Positions 34,273 to 42,937 of a stretch of 64,000 bases of DNA are shown piece by piece (position 1 is the stretch's first letter; each line of letters opens with the position of its first letter). Where the stretch lies: the NCBI GenBank assembly GCA_029261995.1, contig JAJDAF010000050.1, positions 306,467-370,466 of the forward strand. Reading direction: 5' to 3'. The stretch is from Candidatus Zhuqueibacterota bacterium. GTDB lineage: Bacteria > Zhuqueibacterota > Zhuqueibacteria > Oceanimicrobiales > Oceanimicrobiaceae. Position numbers and translations under genes: made by a program. The notes beneath the pieces are model-generated. The model saw only the letters and a program-made list of their open reading frames with translations. It made no database searches and had not been told where the DNA came from.

Positions 34273-37131
34273 ATGCAAGAACTCATTCAGGAACTCCGCA
34301 AGCGAGTCAGCGGCGAAGTTCGGTTCGATAAGTACTCCCGCATTCTTTATAGCACAGACGCCAGCGTTTATCAGATTGAGCCACGGGGAGTCGTTATCCC
34401 AAAATCGGCCGACGACGTCCAGGCGGTGGTTGAGCTTGCGCGCAAATATGAAGTCCCGATAACACCACGAGGCGGCGGAACCAGCCTGGTCGGACAATCG
34501 ATTGGCCCTGGCATCATCGTCGATTTTTCAAAGTACATGAACGCGATTCTTGAGGTCAACCGGGAAGAGAGTTGGGCGCGTATTCAGCCTGGCGTGGTGT
34601 TGGACCAACTCAACAACCATGTGGCTGCGCAGGGTCTTTTCTTTGGTCCTGATGTGGCGACGAGCAGTCGCGCCAATCTCGGAGGCCTGGTGGGCAACAA
34701 TTCATCCGGCGCCAGATCGATTGTCTACGGCAAGACCATCAATCACGTGCTCGAGCTGGATGTCGTGTTCTCCGACAGCTCGCTCGCCCGACTTCGGCCA
34801 ACTGAGCGCCATCTGAGTTCGGGGAAAGAGCCCTGCAATTTCCACGATTCCGTCTTTGCCAAGACATTGCAGATTGCCGAGCAAAACGCGGCTGAAATCG
34901 AGCGCCGTTTTCCCAAAATTCTGCGCCGTGTCGGCGGCTACAACCTTGACGAGTTTGCGAACAACGAGAATGTAAATCTCAGCAATATCGTGGTTGGCGC
35001 CGAAGGCACGCTGGCGGTGGTGACTGAAATCAAGGTCAACCTGGTCCCGAAGTTGGAGCACCGGGTTCTGGGAATCGTGCATTTTCACGGGCTACTCGAG
35101 GCGCTGGAAGCAGTCAATCCGATTTTGGAGTTTGAGCCCTCGGCCGTAGAGTTGATCGACGAGATTATCATCAATCAAACCCGGGGCACCATGGAATACG
35201 CGCGGCGGATGACCTTTGTGGAAGGCAAGCCGGCCGCCCTGCTGATCGTCGAGTTCCAGGGTGAGTCCAGAGTTGAAATAAAGGATAGGTTGGCAAAGCT
35301 GGTTGCCCATCTCAAGCTCCAGAAAGTCGGCTACGCCCACGTGCAGGCCATGGATGAAGCGGAGCAGGCCGATGTCTGGTTCATCCGCAAGGCCGGGCTG
35401 GGTTTGCTGCTCGGCACGAGAGCGGCCCGCCGGCCAATCGGTTTTGTGGAAGACACCGCTGTCGATACAGACCATCTCGCGGACTACATCCGGGAGTTTG
35501 ACCAAATCATCAAAGAGCATAAGACCGAAGCTTGCTACTACGCCCATGCCAGCGTTGGCCTGCTGCACATTCGGCCCATGCTCGACCTGAAGTCGAAACC
35601 GGATGTCGCCAATATGCAATCCATCGCCGAGGCGGTCAGCAGTTTGGTCCTGAAGTACGGCGGCGCTTTCAGCGGAGAGCACGGCGACGGCCTGGCCCGC
35701 AGCTCATTCAATGAAAAGATGTTCGGGCCGCAACTCTACCAGGCTTTTCGACAGCTCAAACAAGCCTTCGACCCTCGCAATATTCTCAACCCCGGCAAAA
35801 TTGTCGATGCCCAGGGCTTGACCGAAAATCTGCGCTGCGAAGATCCGGCGGCCTATCAAGTCAAACCATTTCTGGATTTTTCCGCTGAGGGTGGATTCGA
35901 GACCGCCATTGAGATGTGCAACGGCAACGGCGTCTGCCGACAGCGTCAGGCCGGCGCCATGTGTCCGTCATTCATGGTGACTGCTGAAGAAGAACAGTCC
36001 ACCAGGGGCCGCGCAAATGCCTTGCGCGCCGTGCTTAGCGGGCGCCTCGATGCTTCCGAATTTACCAGCGCCCGCATGAAGGAAGTTTTTGACCTCTGCA
36101 TCGCGTGCAAAGGCTGCAAGGGAGAATGCCCCACCAATATTGACATGGCGAAGGTGAAGTATGAGTTTCTGCATCAGTACCATCAGGTCCACGGCCTGCC
36201 TTTGCGCGACCGCTTGTTCGGTCATGTCGAGAGCCTCAACAAATTCGGCAGCGCGCTGGCGCCGTTCTCAAACTGGCTCCTGGAACGTTCGGCCATTCGC
36301 TGGCTGATGCAGCAAACGCTCGGCATCTCGCGCCGTCGCAGCCTGCCAGCGTTTGCAGCTCGCACATTTGACGCGTGGTTTTCAAATCGCACCGACGCCC
36401 AAGCTGCCTCTGATCGACCGAAAATTGCCCTGTTCAGCGATACCTTTCTAAACTACAACAATCCGGAGATAGGTATCGCCACCGTAGCGGTTCTGGAGGC
36501 GGCCGGATACGAAGTGATTACGCCGAAGAAAGAGTGCTGTGGCCGTCCATTCATCTCGCGCGGCATGCTTGCCGAAGCCAAGTCAAAGGCCGAGCAGAAT
36601 CTTGACCTTTTGTATCCGCTGGTGGAACAAGGCATCCCAATCGTCGGCTGCGAACCCAGTTGTATCCTGACCTTTCGCGAAGAATACCCGGACATGCTGC
36701 AAGACGAGCGTGTCGCGAAACTCGCGGAGAACACATTTTTGCTGGAAGAGTTCTTAACGGATGGCCGCAAACATCCACAGACATTCTGTTTGCGCGAGGC
36801 AACCGGCAGCTTTCTGCTACACGGACATTGTCACGTCAAAGCCCTGGTTGGTATTGAACCGACGCGTAAAATGCTGCAGATGGTCCCGGGCGCTCGGGTT
36901 GAGGTGGTGGACTCCGCCTGCTGCGGCATGGCAGGATCCTTTGGCTACGAGCAGGAGCATTACCAGGTATCTCTCGCCATGGGTGGAGAGAGGCTGTTCA
37001 AAGCCGTTGCAGACAAAAAGGATGACTGGCAGGTTGTCGCCGCCGGGACTTCCTGCAGACAGCAAATCGAGCACGGCGTCGGCAGAAAAGCCATGCATCC
37101 GATCGAGGTGCTGGCCGCACATCTGAAATGA
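34273..37131 (+). CDS. Fused FAD-linked oxidase / Fe-S (GlcD-GlpC-like) dehydrogenase
   Basis: A 952-residue fusion. The N-terminal FAD-binding PCMH domain is about 30-240 (TPRGGGTSLVGQSIGPG, LGGLVGNNSSGARS), the FAD-oxidase C domain about 250-530 (FSGEHGDGLARS). A ferredoxin-like pair of cysteine motifs follows (CNGNGVC...MCPS and CIACKGCKGECPTN, about 545-625). The C-terminal CCG heterodisulfide-type region has ECCGRPFISRG, CEPSCILTFR and DSACCGMAGSFGYE. The family oxidises 2-hydroxyacids such as D-lactate, glycolate or D-2-hydroxyglutarate and passes electrons to quinone or another carrier. The exact substrate cannot be read from sequence. Confidence 0.88.
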   Translation: MQELIQELRKRVSGEVRFDKYSRILYSTDASVYQIEPRGVVIPKSADDVQAVVELARKYEVPITPRGGGTSLVGQSIGPGIIVDFSKYMNAILEVNREESWARIQPGVVLDQLNNHVAAQGLFFGPDVATSSRANLGGLVGNNSSGARSIVYGKTINHVLELDVVFSDSSLARLRPTERHLSSGKEPCNFHDSVFAKTLQIAEQNAAEIERRFPKILRRVGGYNLDEFANNENVNLSNIVVGAEGTLAVVTEIKVNLVPKLEHRVLGIVHFHGLLEALEAVNPILEFEPSAVELIDEIIINQTRGTMEYARRMTFVEGKPAALLIVEFQGESRVEIKDRLAKLVAHLKLQKVGYAHVQAMDEAEQADVWFIRKAGLGLLLGTRAARRPIGFVEDTAVDTDHLADYIREFDQIIKEHKTEACYYAHASVGLLHIRPMLDLKSKPDVANMQSIAEAVSSLVLKYGGAFSGEHGDGLARSSFNEKMFGPQLYQAFRQLKQAFDPRNILNPGKIVDAQGLTENLRCEDPAAYQVKPFLDFSAEGGFETAIEMCNGNGVCRQRQAGAMCPSFMVTAEEEQSTRGRANALRAVLSGRLDASEFTSARMKEVFDLCIACKGCKGECPTNIDMAKVKYEFLHQYHQVHGLPLRDRLFGHVESLNKFGSALAPFSNWLLERSAIRWLMQQTLGISRRRSLPAFAARTFDAWFSNRTDAQAASDRPKIALFSDTFLNYNNPEIGIATVAVLEAAGYEVITPKKECCGRPFISRGMLAEAKSKAEQNLDLLYPLVEQGIPIVGCEPSCILTFREEYPDMLQDERVAKLAENTFLLEEFLTDGRKHPQTFCLREATGSFLLHGHCHVKALVGIEPTRKMLQMVPGARVEVVDSACCGMAGSFGYEQEHYQVSLAMGGERLFKAVADKKDDWQVVAAGTSCRQQIEHGVGRKAMHPIEVLAAHLK

Positions 37132-37312
37132 TTCTGGCCAACAGAGTTTTTTCTTGCATTGCAGCGTCAAATCCATACCTTGAAATCTCGGCGGCATAGA
37201 TCGAATTCTCAAGATGCTTTCATGATTGTCCGCGCACGATGAAGTGCCGCGGTTCCCAGACCTGATTCAGGTGATTAGAATGTTGTTCCGAACAAACACA
37301 GTGAGTCTGTAA

Positions 37313-38161
37313 ATGCCAACTCCACTCCCGAAAAATAACATGAAGACCGGCGTCTACATTGATGTTGCAAACCTCGCGATGAATGGTGGATTTGGCATGC
37401 GATACGACGTCTTGCGTGAATTCGCGTGTCGCGGAGGTGTTGAGCCAATACGGCTGAACTCCTACGTCAGTTACGATTCGCAACGTGCAGATTCCGATCC
37501 GGAGTACCGGATTAAGCAGAATCGGTTCCATGCAACTCTGCGTGATTTCGGTTTCAAGGTCATCCAGAAAAATACCAAGTGGTACACGGATGACGCCGGG
37601 AACCGCTTTGGAAAAGCCAACGTCGATTTGGATTTAGCGGTTGATGCCCTGCTGCAATCAGAGAATCTTGACCGGGTTTTGCTGGCTACGGGTGATGGCG
37701 ATTTCGTTCAGGTCGTTCGCGCTTTGCAGAATCGCGGCTGCCGCGTTGAAGTCATCGCGTTTGACAATGTTTCGGGAGACCTTCGCCGGGAGGCTGATCT
37801 TTACGTGTCAGGCTATCTGGTTCCAAATCTTCTGCCGATTCAACGTGAAAAAGGGCAACTTGATTGGAGCGATAAGGTCGGGTCGTTCGTACGTGGGATG
37901 TGTCATGTGCATGACTCAGCCAAGGGATATGGATGGCTGCGCTACCTCAAGAACGTCGATGGTGAACTCTGGCGAACGGATTCTCGTGACCCCCTGTCGC
38001 CCTATGCCACGACTTTCTGCCATGATTCAGAGTATCCGCACGATCTGGATCTTGAAACACTGACGAGCCGGAAACTGGTTCTGGAATTCGAGCTTGCTGC
38101 CGGCCAGGATCCCGGTAAGACCAAAGCAGTGAATGTTCTCCCCATCCGCACCGTGACTTGA
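37313..38161 (+). CDS. NYN/LabA-family nuclease-like protein with cold-shock-like C-terminal domain
   Basis: The first about 175 residues are a NYN (PIN-like) domain: GVYIDVANLAMN, KANVDLDLAVDAL and LLATGDGDFVQVVRAL supply the acidic residues of the fold. The last about 95 residues look like an OB/cold-shock domain (KGYGWLRYLK, then FCHDSEYP, then LVLEFELAAG and KAVNV). NYN proteins are usually metal-dependent RNases; the OB part would bind RNA. Two starts are possible (37313 and 37340, MKTGVYID). It stands alone between an oxidoreductase and a sulfotransferase-like gene. Confidence 0.75.
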   Translation: MPTPLPKNNMKTGVYIDVANLAMNGGFGMRYDVLREFACRGGVEPIRLNSYVSYDSQRADSDPEYRIKQNRFHATLRDFGFKVIQKNTKWYTDDAGNRFGKANVDLDLAVDALLQSENLDRVLLATGDGDFVQVVRALQNRGCRVEVIAFDNVSGDLRREADLYVSGYLVPNLLPIQREKGQLDWSDKVGSFVRGMCHVHDSAKGYGWLRYLKNVDGELWRTDSRDPLSPYATTFCHDSEYPHDLDLETLTSRKLVLEFELAAGQDPGKTKAVNVLPIRTVT

Positions 38162-38271
38162 CACCTGGGAGTTTATCCCCCATTGCGATCTCAGACCAAA
38201 GGTGGCTGAGCGCTACCCCAAAACGAGTCAGCGGCTCTTAGCAATCGTATAGCGAAAATTTATACTGAATC

Positions 38272-39117
38272 ATGAATGTCACCAATAGGATGGAAATTGC
38301 CGTCTTCGGGCTTAAGAGAAGTGGCAATCACGCCATCATTCACTGGCTGTTGCATCACATGGGCCAGCGGACTGTACACCTGAACGATGTGACTAGCGAG
38401 AGTCCATATGACAGTTGTACAGAAATCAATACAAGCGGATTGCCCTTGTTTCGCTCGAAACTGCGTATCAGAGACCTTTACCGCAAACTCGTGCGCAATC
38501 ACGATGTGATTGAATACTCAAAGCACGATGAAGCTGTTGACTGGAACGCCATCCGGGCATTCTCCCCAAAAGATTGTCTGGTCCTCTCTTATGAGAATTC
38601 TTTGCTCGAAAACAATGCCTATGCAGAGTATATTGAACAGCATGACATGCATGTGGGCCGCAGCGAGCAGCGTTACCGAGTCGTTGTATTACGCGATGCG
38701 TTTAATCTCTTTGCGAGTCAACGTGGCGCCTGGTTCATGACAACAAAAGACACTGAGCGGTGTGTCGAAATATACAAGCAATATGCTGAGATTTTTCTCG
38801 ACTCCGCTAAGCAAGAAGAATACAATGTCATCTGTGTCAACTACAACCAGTGGTTCTTGAGTCCCAACTACAGAATCCATCTGGCCCGCCGCTTCGGGGT
38901 AAACATCAACGGCGAGCCATTTCAGAAGGTGCCGACAATTGCTGGCGGAAGCACTTTTGATGGCACATCAAAGGACGGAAGCGCCCAGGAAATGAGGGTG
39001 CTCGAAAGGTGGAAACAGTACCGGGCTGATCCTGAATATCGCGGCCTGTTTGAAGATATTCGCCTGGTTGAACTTTCCGAGGCCATTTTTGGCCCGACCG
39101 TTCCTGCATCATGGTAA
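38272..39117 (+). CDS. Sulfotransferase-like P-loop protein
   Basis: A 281-residue protein with a PAPS-type P-loop near the N-terminus (FGLKRSGNHAIIHWLL) and a 3'-phosphate-binding-like block (YRVVVLRDAFNLFASQRG), as in Sulfotransfer families. The middle and C-terminal parts are not recognisable. The inferred reaction is sulfate transfer from PAPS to an unknown acceptor, perhaps surface glycan. A second Met at 38290 is an alternative start. It is followed directly by the 64-bp tandem array. Confidence 0.55.
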   Translation: MNVTNRMEIAVFGLKRSGNHAIIHWLLHHMGQRTVHLNDVTSESPYDSCTEINTSGLPLFRSKLRIRDLYRKLVRNHDVIEYSKHDEAVDWNAIRAFSPKDCLVLSYENSLLENNAYAEYIEQHDMHVGRSEQRYRVVVLRDAFNLFASQRGAWFMTTKDTERCVEIYKQYAEIFLDSAKQEEYNVICVNYNQWFLSPNYRIHLARRFGVNINGEPFQKVPTIAGGSTFDGTSKDGSAQEMRVLERWKQYRADPEYRGLFEDIRLVELSEAIFGPTVPASW

Positions 39118-39637
39118 TCGACACTCCCGAATTTCGGCTCTCATCACAACGATATTTGCCCTTGTCGAAACGATATTGTCCTGTTGGATCGCTACTTTAC
39201 CTTGTGGGCAAAACGATATTAGCCCTTGTCGAAACGATATTGTCCTGTAGCATCGCTACTTTACCTTGTGGGCAAAACGATATTAGGCCTTGTCGAAACG
39301 ATATTGTCCTGTTGGATTGCTACTTCACCTTGTGGGCAAAACGATATTGGCCCTCATCGAAACGATATTTGCCTGCTGCATCGCTACTTTACCTTGTGGG
39401 TTATGCTATTTTTGCCCTCGGACAAGCGATTTTGGCTCGCGGGAAGTCAATTGCGCTGCCGCAACCCGGACAACGGATGCAGCCAGAGCCGTTGTGGGCC
39501 GCTTCGAACTTGCGCCTGCTGCCATGTCTCAGGCTCGCAACTTTATTGCTTGACATGCCCGCGGGGGTTGCCTACATTGTCTTGGTCATCCCTGTCCTGG
39601 CGACCATTTCGTGAGCACCCATTTTCGGGGCGAGGGG
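39118..39637. other. Intergenic region dominated by the 64-bp array
   Basis: 520 bases between the sulfotransferase-like gene and the metalloprotease gene. The first 320 are the tandem array. The rest (39436-39637) shows no clear gene, terminator or promoter. Confidence 0.5.
39145..39435. repeat. Tandem array of 64-bp repeats
   Basis: Four successive units start at CGAAACGATATT, at 39166, 39230, 39294 and 39358: exactly 64 bp apart, with few substitutions. A partial unit precedes and a decayed one follows. Each unit holds the core AACGATATT twice, 43 and 21 bp apart. 64 is not a multiple of 3 and all three plus-strand frames lack stops through most of the array, so the overlapping open frames here are not taken as genes. 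Confidence 0.9.
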
Positions 39638-40918
39638 ATGCAGGTCCTATTTAAATCCATGACAGCAAGTTTGATGCCGAACCACCCTCTTCAAGCTTCC
39701 ATCTTCTACCCTCTGCTTTTTCTTGTGTTCAGCGGCTTGTTCTTCGCGCAGCCAGCCACGGCCAAAATGCCGAAAGCCAAAACCCACGCCCTGGTCATCT
39801 ACTCCTGCGACGCCAACGACCACTACCCGTTTCCCTCCCAAGCCCTGCGTGATTCCTTGTACTCGCGGGTGTCGGGTCTTTACCGAACCGTTTCCTACGG
39901 CCAACATGAAATCCGGTTCACGGAGGTGACCAACGACGGTGGCTTTTTTGTCTCCGAGCATGCCTCCGGTTATTACCACAAACACTACGACCGTACCCGG
40001 CATCTGCGCGGCTTCGGCATGTTCAACGAAGAAATTCTGACGGCGGTCAAAGCCAAGTTTGGCGACGGGCTGTTTGCGAGCGCGGACCTGCTGGTCGTGG
40101 TCGGCACGGATGCCGGGCCGGACTGGTACATTCCAAAAGCCAACGCCACCGGCTACGGCATGCTGGGTGTGGATTTCGAGGCCGGTGGCAAGCTGTTTGG
40201 AAAAAGGCAGAGGCAGGGCGGCCTGACCATTGAGATTGGTTCGGATATCGGCACGCGTGATCCTGCCGATGACCGTCTGATGCAGGAGTCGGAGATTCAG
40301 TGGAATCTGGCGCATGAATATGGCCATTGGCTCGGCCTCGGACATCGCAGCGCACGGCGCGGCATCTATTCTCTTATGAGCCCCAAGCTGTTCACCAACG
40401 ACAACTTTCCGGCGAGTGGTCCCGTGCCGCTCGATATTTTTGAAATCATGAGGCTTGGCTGGCTCGATGCGACTGACAGCACGCGGGTCGTGACACTGAG
40501 CCTGTCTGATCTGCCGGCAAAGGTGACGCTGACGTCTATTCGCAGCCATGTTGGGCCGGTTCTTGCGAAACTCGAGAGCGGCAAGACGACTTATTATTTC
40601 ACCCACCATAAACGCAGCAACCGGTTCGATGGCGCTTATGCGGGAGAAGGGCTCCTGGTGTGGCAGAAACGAGGCAGGAGAACTCAATTGCGACGTGCTG
40701 TCGCCGGTTCGCCTGGCCAGGATGGTCCCAAGCCGGGCGTGGGGAGGGGTGGTTTGGAAACAGACTTTATAAATGCCGGCAGCAGGGAGATTGTCATCCC
40801 GCTCGCCCGGAGACGAAGCTCCCGGCAGACGAGTGCCGCATCTGGACTTGGAAAGCTGTTGTGCCGTTGGCTACAAGAAGATGATGGGCAAGTGAGCTTC
40901 TGTATCGCGTTGCGCTAA
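39638..40918 (+). CDS. Secreted zinc metalloprotease (M6-like/metzincin), possibly frame-disturbed near C-terminus
   Basis: Zinc motif HEYGHWLGLGH (HExxHxxGxxH) with Met-turn-like YSLMSP downstream. The N-terminus is export-like (hydrophobic FYPLLFLVFSGLFF then ATA). Blocks such as GEGLLVWQ resemble M6 immune-inhibitor-A-type peptidases. Start choices: GTG 39611, ATG 39638 (after GAGGGG), 39659 or 39674; 39638 is a compromise. Between about 40665 and 40720 the product becomes Arg-rich while another frame reads sensibly (NEAGELNCDVLSPV), hinting at two compensating indels. It is probably an extracellular protease. Confidence 0.7.
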   Translation: MQVLFKSMTASLMPNHPLQASIFYPLLFLVFSGLFFAQPATAKMPKAKTHALVIYSCDANDHYPFPSQALRDSLYSRVSGLYRTVSYGQHEIRFTEVTNDGGFFVSEHASGYYHKHYDRTRHLRGFGMFNEEILTAVKAKFGDGLFASADLLVVVGTDAGPDWYIPKANATGYGMLGVDFEAGGKLFGKRQRQGGLTIEIGSDIGTRDPADDRLMQESEIQWNLAHEYGHWLGLGHRSARRGIYSLMSPKLFTNDNFPASGPVPLDIFEIMRLGWLDATDSTRVVTLSLSDLPAKVTLTSIRSHVGPVLAKLESGKTTYYFTHHKRSNRFDGAYAGEGLLVWQKRGRRTQLRRAVAGSPGQDGPKPGVGRGGLETDFINAGSREIVIPLARRRSSRQTSAASGLGKLLCRWLQEDDGQVSFCIALR

Positions 40919-40939
40919 ACTTTGGTCTGCGCGAGGAAT

Positions 40940-41173
40940 ATGAAATTACAGCGAACCATCAAAGCGGTCATCCGGCCTGGTGAACAATCGGGGTACGTTG
41001 CTGAATGTATGGAAATCCCGGTCGTGACCCAGGGGACTACCCTTGACGAAGTCACTCACAATCTTCAGGATGCGGTTCAGCTTCATCTCGAAGGCGAAGA
41101 TGTTGCGGAGTTTAGTTTGGCTCCCAATCCGACCATCCTGGTCACCCTAGAACTGGAACCGACGTATGCCTAG
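40940..41173 (+). CDS. hicB: HicB-family antitoxin-like protein
   Basis: A 77-residue partial-RNase-H-fold HicB protein (ATG at 40940). The family pattern is visible: IKAVIRPGEQSGYVAEC, then MEIPVVTQGTTLDEVTHNLQDAV and a final strand (ILVTLELEP). There is no C-terminal DNA-binding domain. Its end overlaps by 8 bases an ATG that reads like the beginning of HicA, the mRNA-interferase partner, but that frame soon stops. It is therefore probably an orphan antitoxin. Confidence 0.8.
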   Translation: MKLQRTIKAVIRPGEQSGYVAECMEIPVVTQGTTLDEVTHNLQDAVQLHLEGEDVAEFSLAPNPTILVTLELEPTYA

Positions 41174-41255
41174 GCTGCGCCGCTTGTCGGGCCCGGATGC
41201 ATTTTTCCTTTCTTTTTTTCCGCCAAAGTTGGTTCTTCCTTCTATGTACTCGTAG
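41166..41255 (+). pseudogene. Remnant of hicA toxin
   Basis: The ATG inside the hicB stop region starts MPRLRRLSGPDAF, like the N-terminus of HicA (MPxLxxLSGxEV...). After about 13 residues the similarity ends in a T-rich stretch (FFLSFFPPK) and a stop occurs at residue 30, where HicA should run to about 70 residues with its catalytic His. The overlap with hicB is the arrangement of intact antitoxin-first pairs. The call rests on a short match and position. Confidence 0.55.
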
Positions 41256-41416
41256 TCTTAAGTCTCATTTCATCTCAGCTTCTTCAATACCATTTGGGGG
41301 GAGCCTGTGTGCTGGTGTCAAAATTTAATCTCTGTTGGGAACAAGGAGTCAACCTTGATCTTGACTGTTGTATGGGATGGAATGAGAGTCGTGGTATTTG
41401 TTGTAACACCTTCACC

Positions 41417-41456
41417 ACTCAATCACTCAATCACTCAATCACTCAATCATTCAATC
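41417..41456. repeat. 8-bp microsatellite, five copies
   Basis: ACTCAATC is repeated four times and a fifth copy has one change (ATTCAATC). It is noncoding and precedes a GGAGGG site and a tiny open frame at 41470. Confidence 0.9.
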
Positions 41457-41469
41457 GGAGGGCAGGTTA

Positions 41470-41526
41470 ATGCATAACCTACTATTAATTACAGTGTCAA
41501 TCATCTTTCTCTGCGGGCCGAATTAG
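41470..41526 (+). CDS. Very short hydrophobic open frame (18 residues)
   Basis: MHNLLLITVSIIFLCGPN with GGAGGG about 10 bases upstream. It looks like the first part of a signal peptide or lipoprotein cut short by a stop, or a leader peptide for the exported protein at 41693. The evidence is only the RBS and the hydrophobic composition. Confidence 0.2.
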   Translation: MHNLLLITVSIIFLCGPN

Positions 41527-41692
41527 CTTTGGGGCCAGAGGAAAGTCAGTGCATTCCGCGGCTGGCAAGGGATGTGCTGAACTACCAGCTTGTTACGGAA
41601 ACAAAATGGCCTGAAACGGCTATACGGGTGAGTGCGTTTGATGCACAGATGAGAGCTTGGTGAATTGAGTTGATAACCATTAGGAGATCTCC

Positions 41693-42937
41693 ATGAAACG
41701 TATCGCATTGTGTGTAGGATTCATTCTCTTTTTCAGTTCTGTGCGGATTGCCTTGTGCGAGACGCGTACTGATATTGAGGGATCGCTCAAATCAATCAGT
41801 GTGGCAGAGAAGTCTGGGGATTGGGCCTTTGCCACTATCGATCAAAGGAAGGTAGCCCACGTGTACTTTTACGAATCTTCGGGCGATGAACTATGGCATC
41901 TCAGCAATCTTGAGGACAGCGAGCTTTCGGACGTTTACCATGTCCAGGTCAGGGTTTCTGAGAAGGCTGAGACTATTTTGGTTATTTGGCAAGGGATTGT
42001 GAATTGGGTACAGCTCTACAATCGTGACCGTTCTCTGCTTTTTGACAGGCAATGGAATCGTGAGTTCTACCTTAACTGGATGGCTGCCGACGGCAGCCTT
42101 CTATTCTATGACAAAATCTACCTACCAAGTGGCAAGGTCGAAGCAGTAATCTACCCTGACGAGATCCAAATTCCGCCGAACCCAAAACAAAGGCTCCTGG
42201 ACAACAGCTTGATTGTTATGGCTGCAACGGTCAAGCGGGACACCATCTTGTCTTCGGCGCAGACTGGCCAAAAGGGGTATCGTAGCCCTGGACAACGAAC
42301 TCGAAGGCCTCCCAGAGGCATCCTGGCGCTGAAGGATGAACGGGTGTTCTACCTGATTGACAGAGATGGCTCAATTCGACACCGGGAGGGCCTTGGCGTT
42401 GGCGGTGGCGTGGATTTTACCCCATTGGGAGACAACCTGTTCTTGGTTGAGTCTAGGGTGAACGGCACTAAGCGTCTACAGCTGATGCGGAATAACGGCG
42501 TGCCGGTCTGGCAATCCGAGCATCCGACGGGCCACATGGGTGATAACTATTGGTACGGTGACGAAGAGTACGTTCTCCTGGCGTCTACCTATTCGAGCGA
42601 ATTTATTGTCATCAACTGCAAGTCGGGTCGCGAAATTGACCGCAAGAAATATCTGCAGGAACAGCGCATTGGCTCTGTGATATCCATGTTTCGTGAGGCA
42701 GACAGAATCGTCATTAATCGCTACGCTGTTCCTGTGCAAGACCGGCCACAAATTGGCACACGAATACTTCGATTATCAGATGGCGGCAGACTAGGAAATC
42801 ATTCGGATAGCCCTGGGCTGAAGTTGAAGTTGCCGGGCGAAAAAAGCTATTTGATATACACGAGCCCAGACGAGAAATATCATCAACGTATTGGCGTATC
42901 GTCTTCGAGATTCAGGTTGAGCATCACTGGAAAATAG
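41693..42937 (+). CDS. Exported protein of unknown function, possible beta-propeller
   Basis: A 414-residue protein with a clear signal peptide (about 1-22, ending near ALC/E) and AGGAG RBS. The mature part is rich in short beta-like stretches with repeated aromatic positions (WAFATIDQ, WHLSNLED, VYFLI-like YLIDRDGSI, WQSEHPTG), typical of PQQ/WD40-like propellers, and no recognised catalytic motif. It carries a basic, Pro/Arg-rich linker near residues 195-206. No family was recognised; the propeller idea is an inference. Confidence 0.6.
   Translation: MKRIALCVGFILFFSSVRIALCETRTDIEGSLKSISVAEKSGDWAFATIDQRKVAHVYFYESSGDELWHLSNLEDSELSDVYHVQVRVSEKAETILVIWQGIVNWVQLYNRDRSLLFDRQWNREFYLNWMAADGSLLFYDKIYLPSGKVEAVIYPDEIQIPPNPKQRLLDNSLIVMAATVKRDTILSSAQTGQKGYRSPGQRTRRPPRGILALKDERVFYLIDRDGSIRHREGLGVGGGVDFTPLGDNLFLVESRVNGTKRLQLMRNNGVPVWQSEHPTGHMGDNYWYGDEEYVLLASTYSSEFIVINCKSGREIDRKKYLQEQRIGSVISMFREADRIVINRYAVPVQDRPQIGTRILRLSDGGRLGNHSDSPGLKLKLPGEKSYLIYTSPDEKYHQRIGVSSSRFRLSITGK

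Larger units (their letters stand above)
41256..41692. other. Intergenic region before the exported protein gene
   Basis: 437 bases with the 8-bp microsatellite (41417-41456) and the 18-codon frame (41470-41526). Nothing else could be supported. An AGGAG site precedes the ATG at 41693. Confidence 0.4.

Noticed and set aside
39145..39435. CRISPR-like array
   Set aside because: Units are directly tandem with no variable spacers of constant length, and no cas gene is near.
39111..39654. Three overlapping plus-strand open frames across the 64-bp array
   Set aside because: They exist because the repeat unit has few stops in that strand; the 64-bp period shifts frame each unit, and no RBS or domain is seen.
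39647..40687. 346-residue minus-strand frame
   Set aside because: Lies opposite the metalloprotease, which has a real zinc motif and signal peptide.
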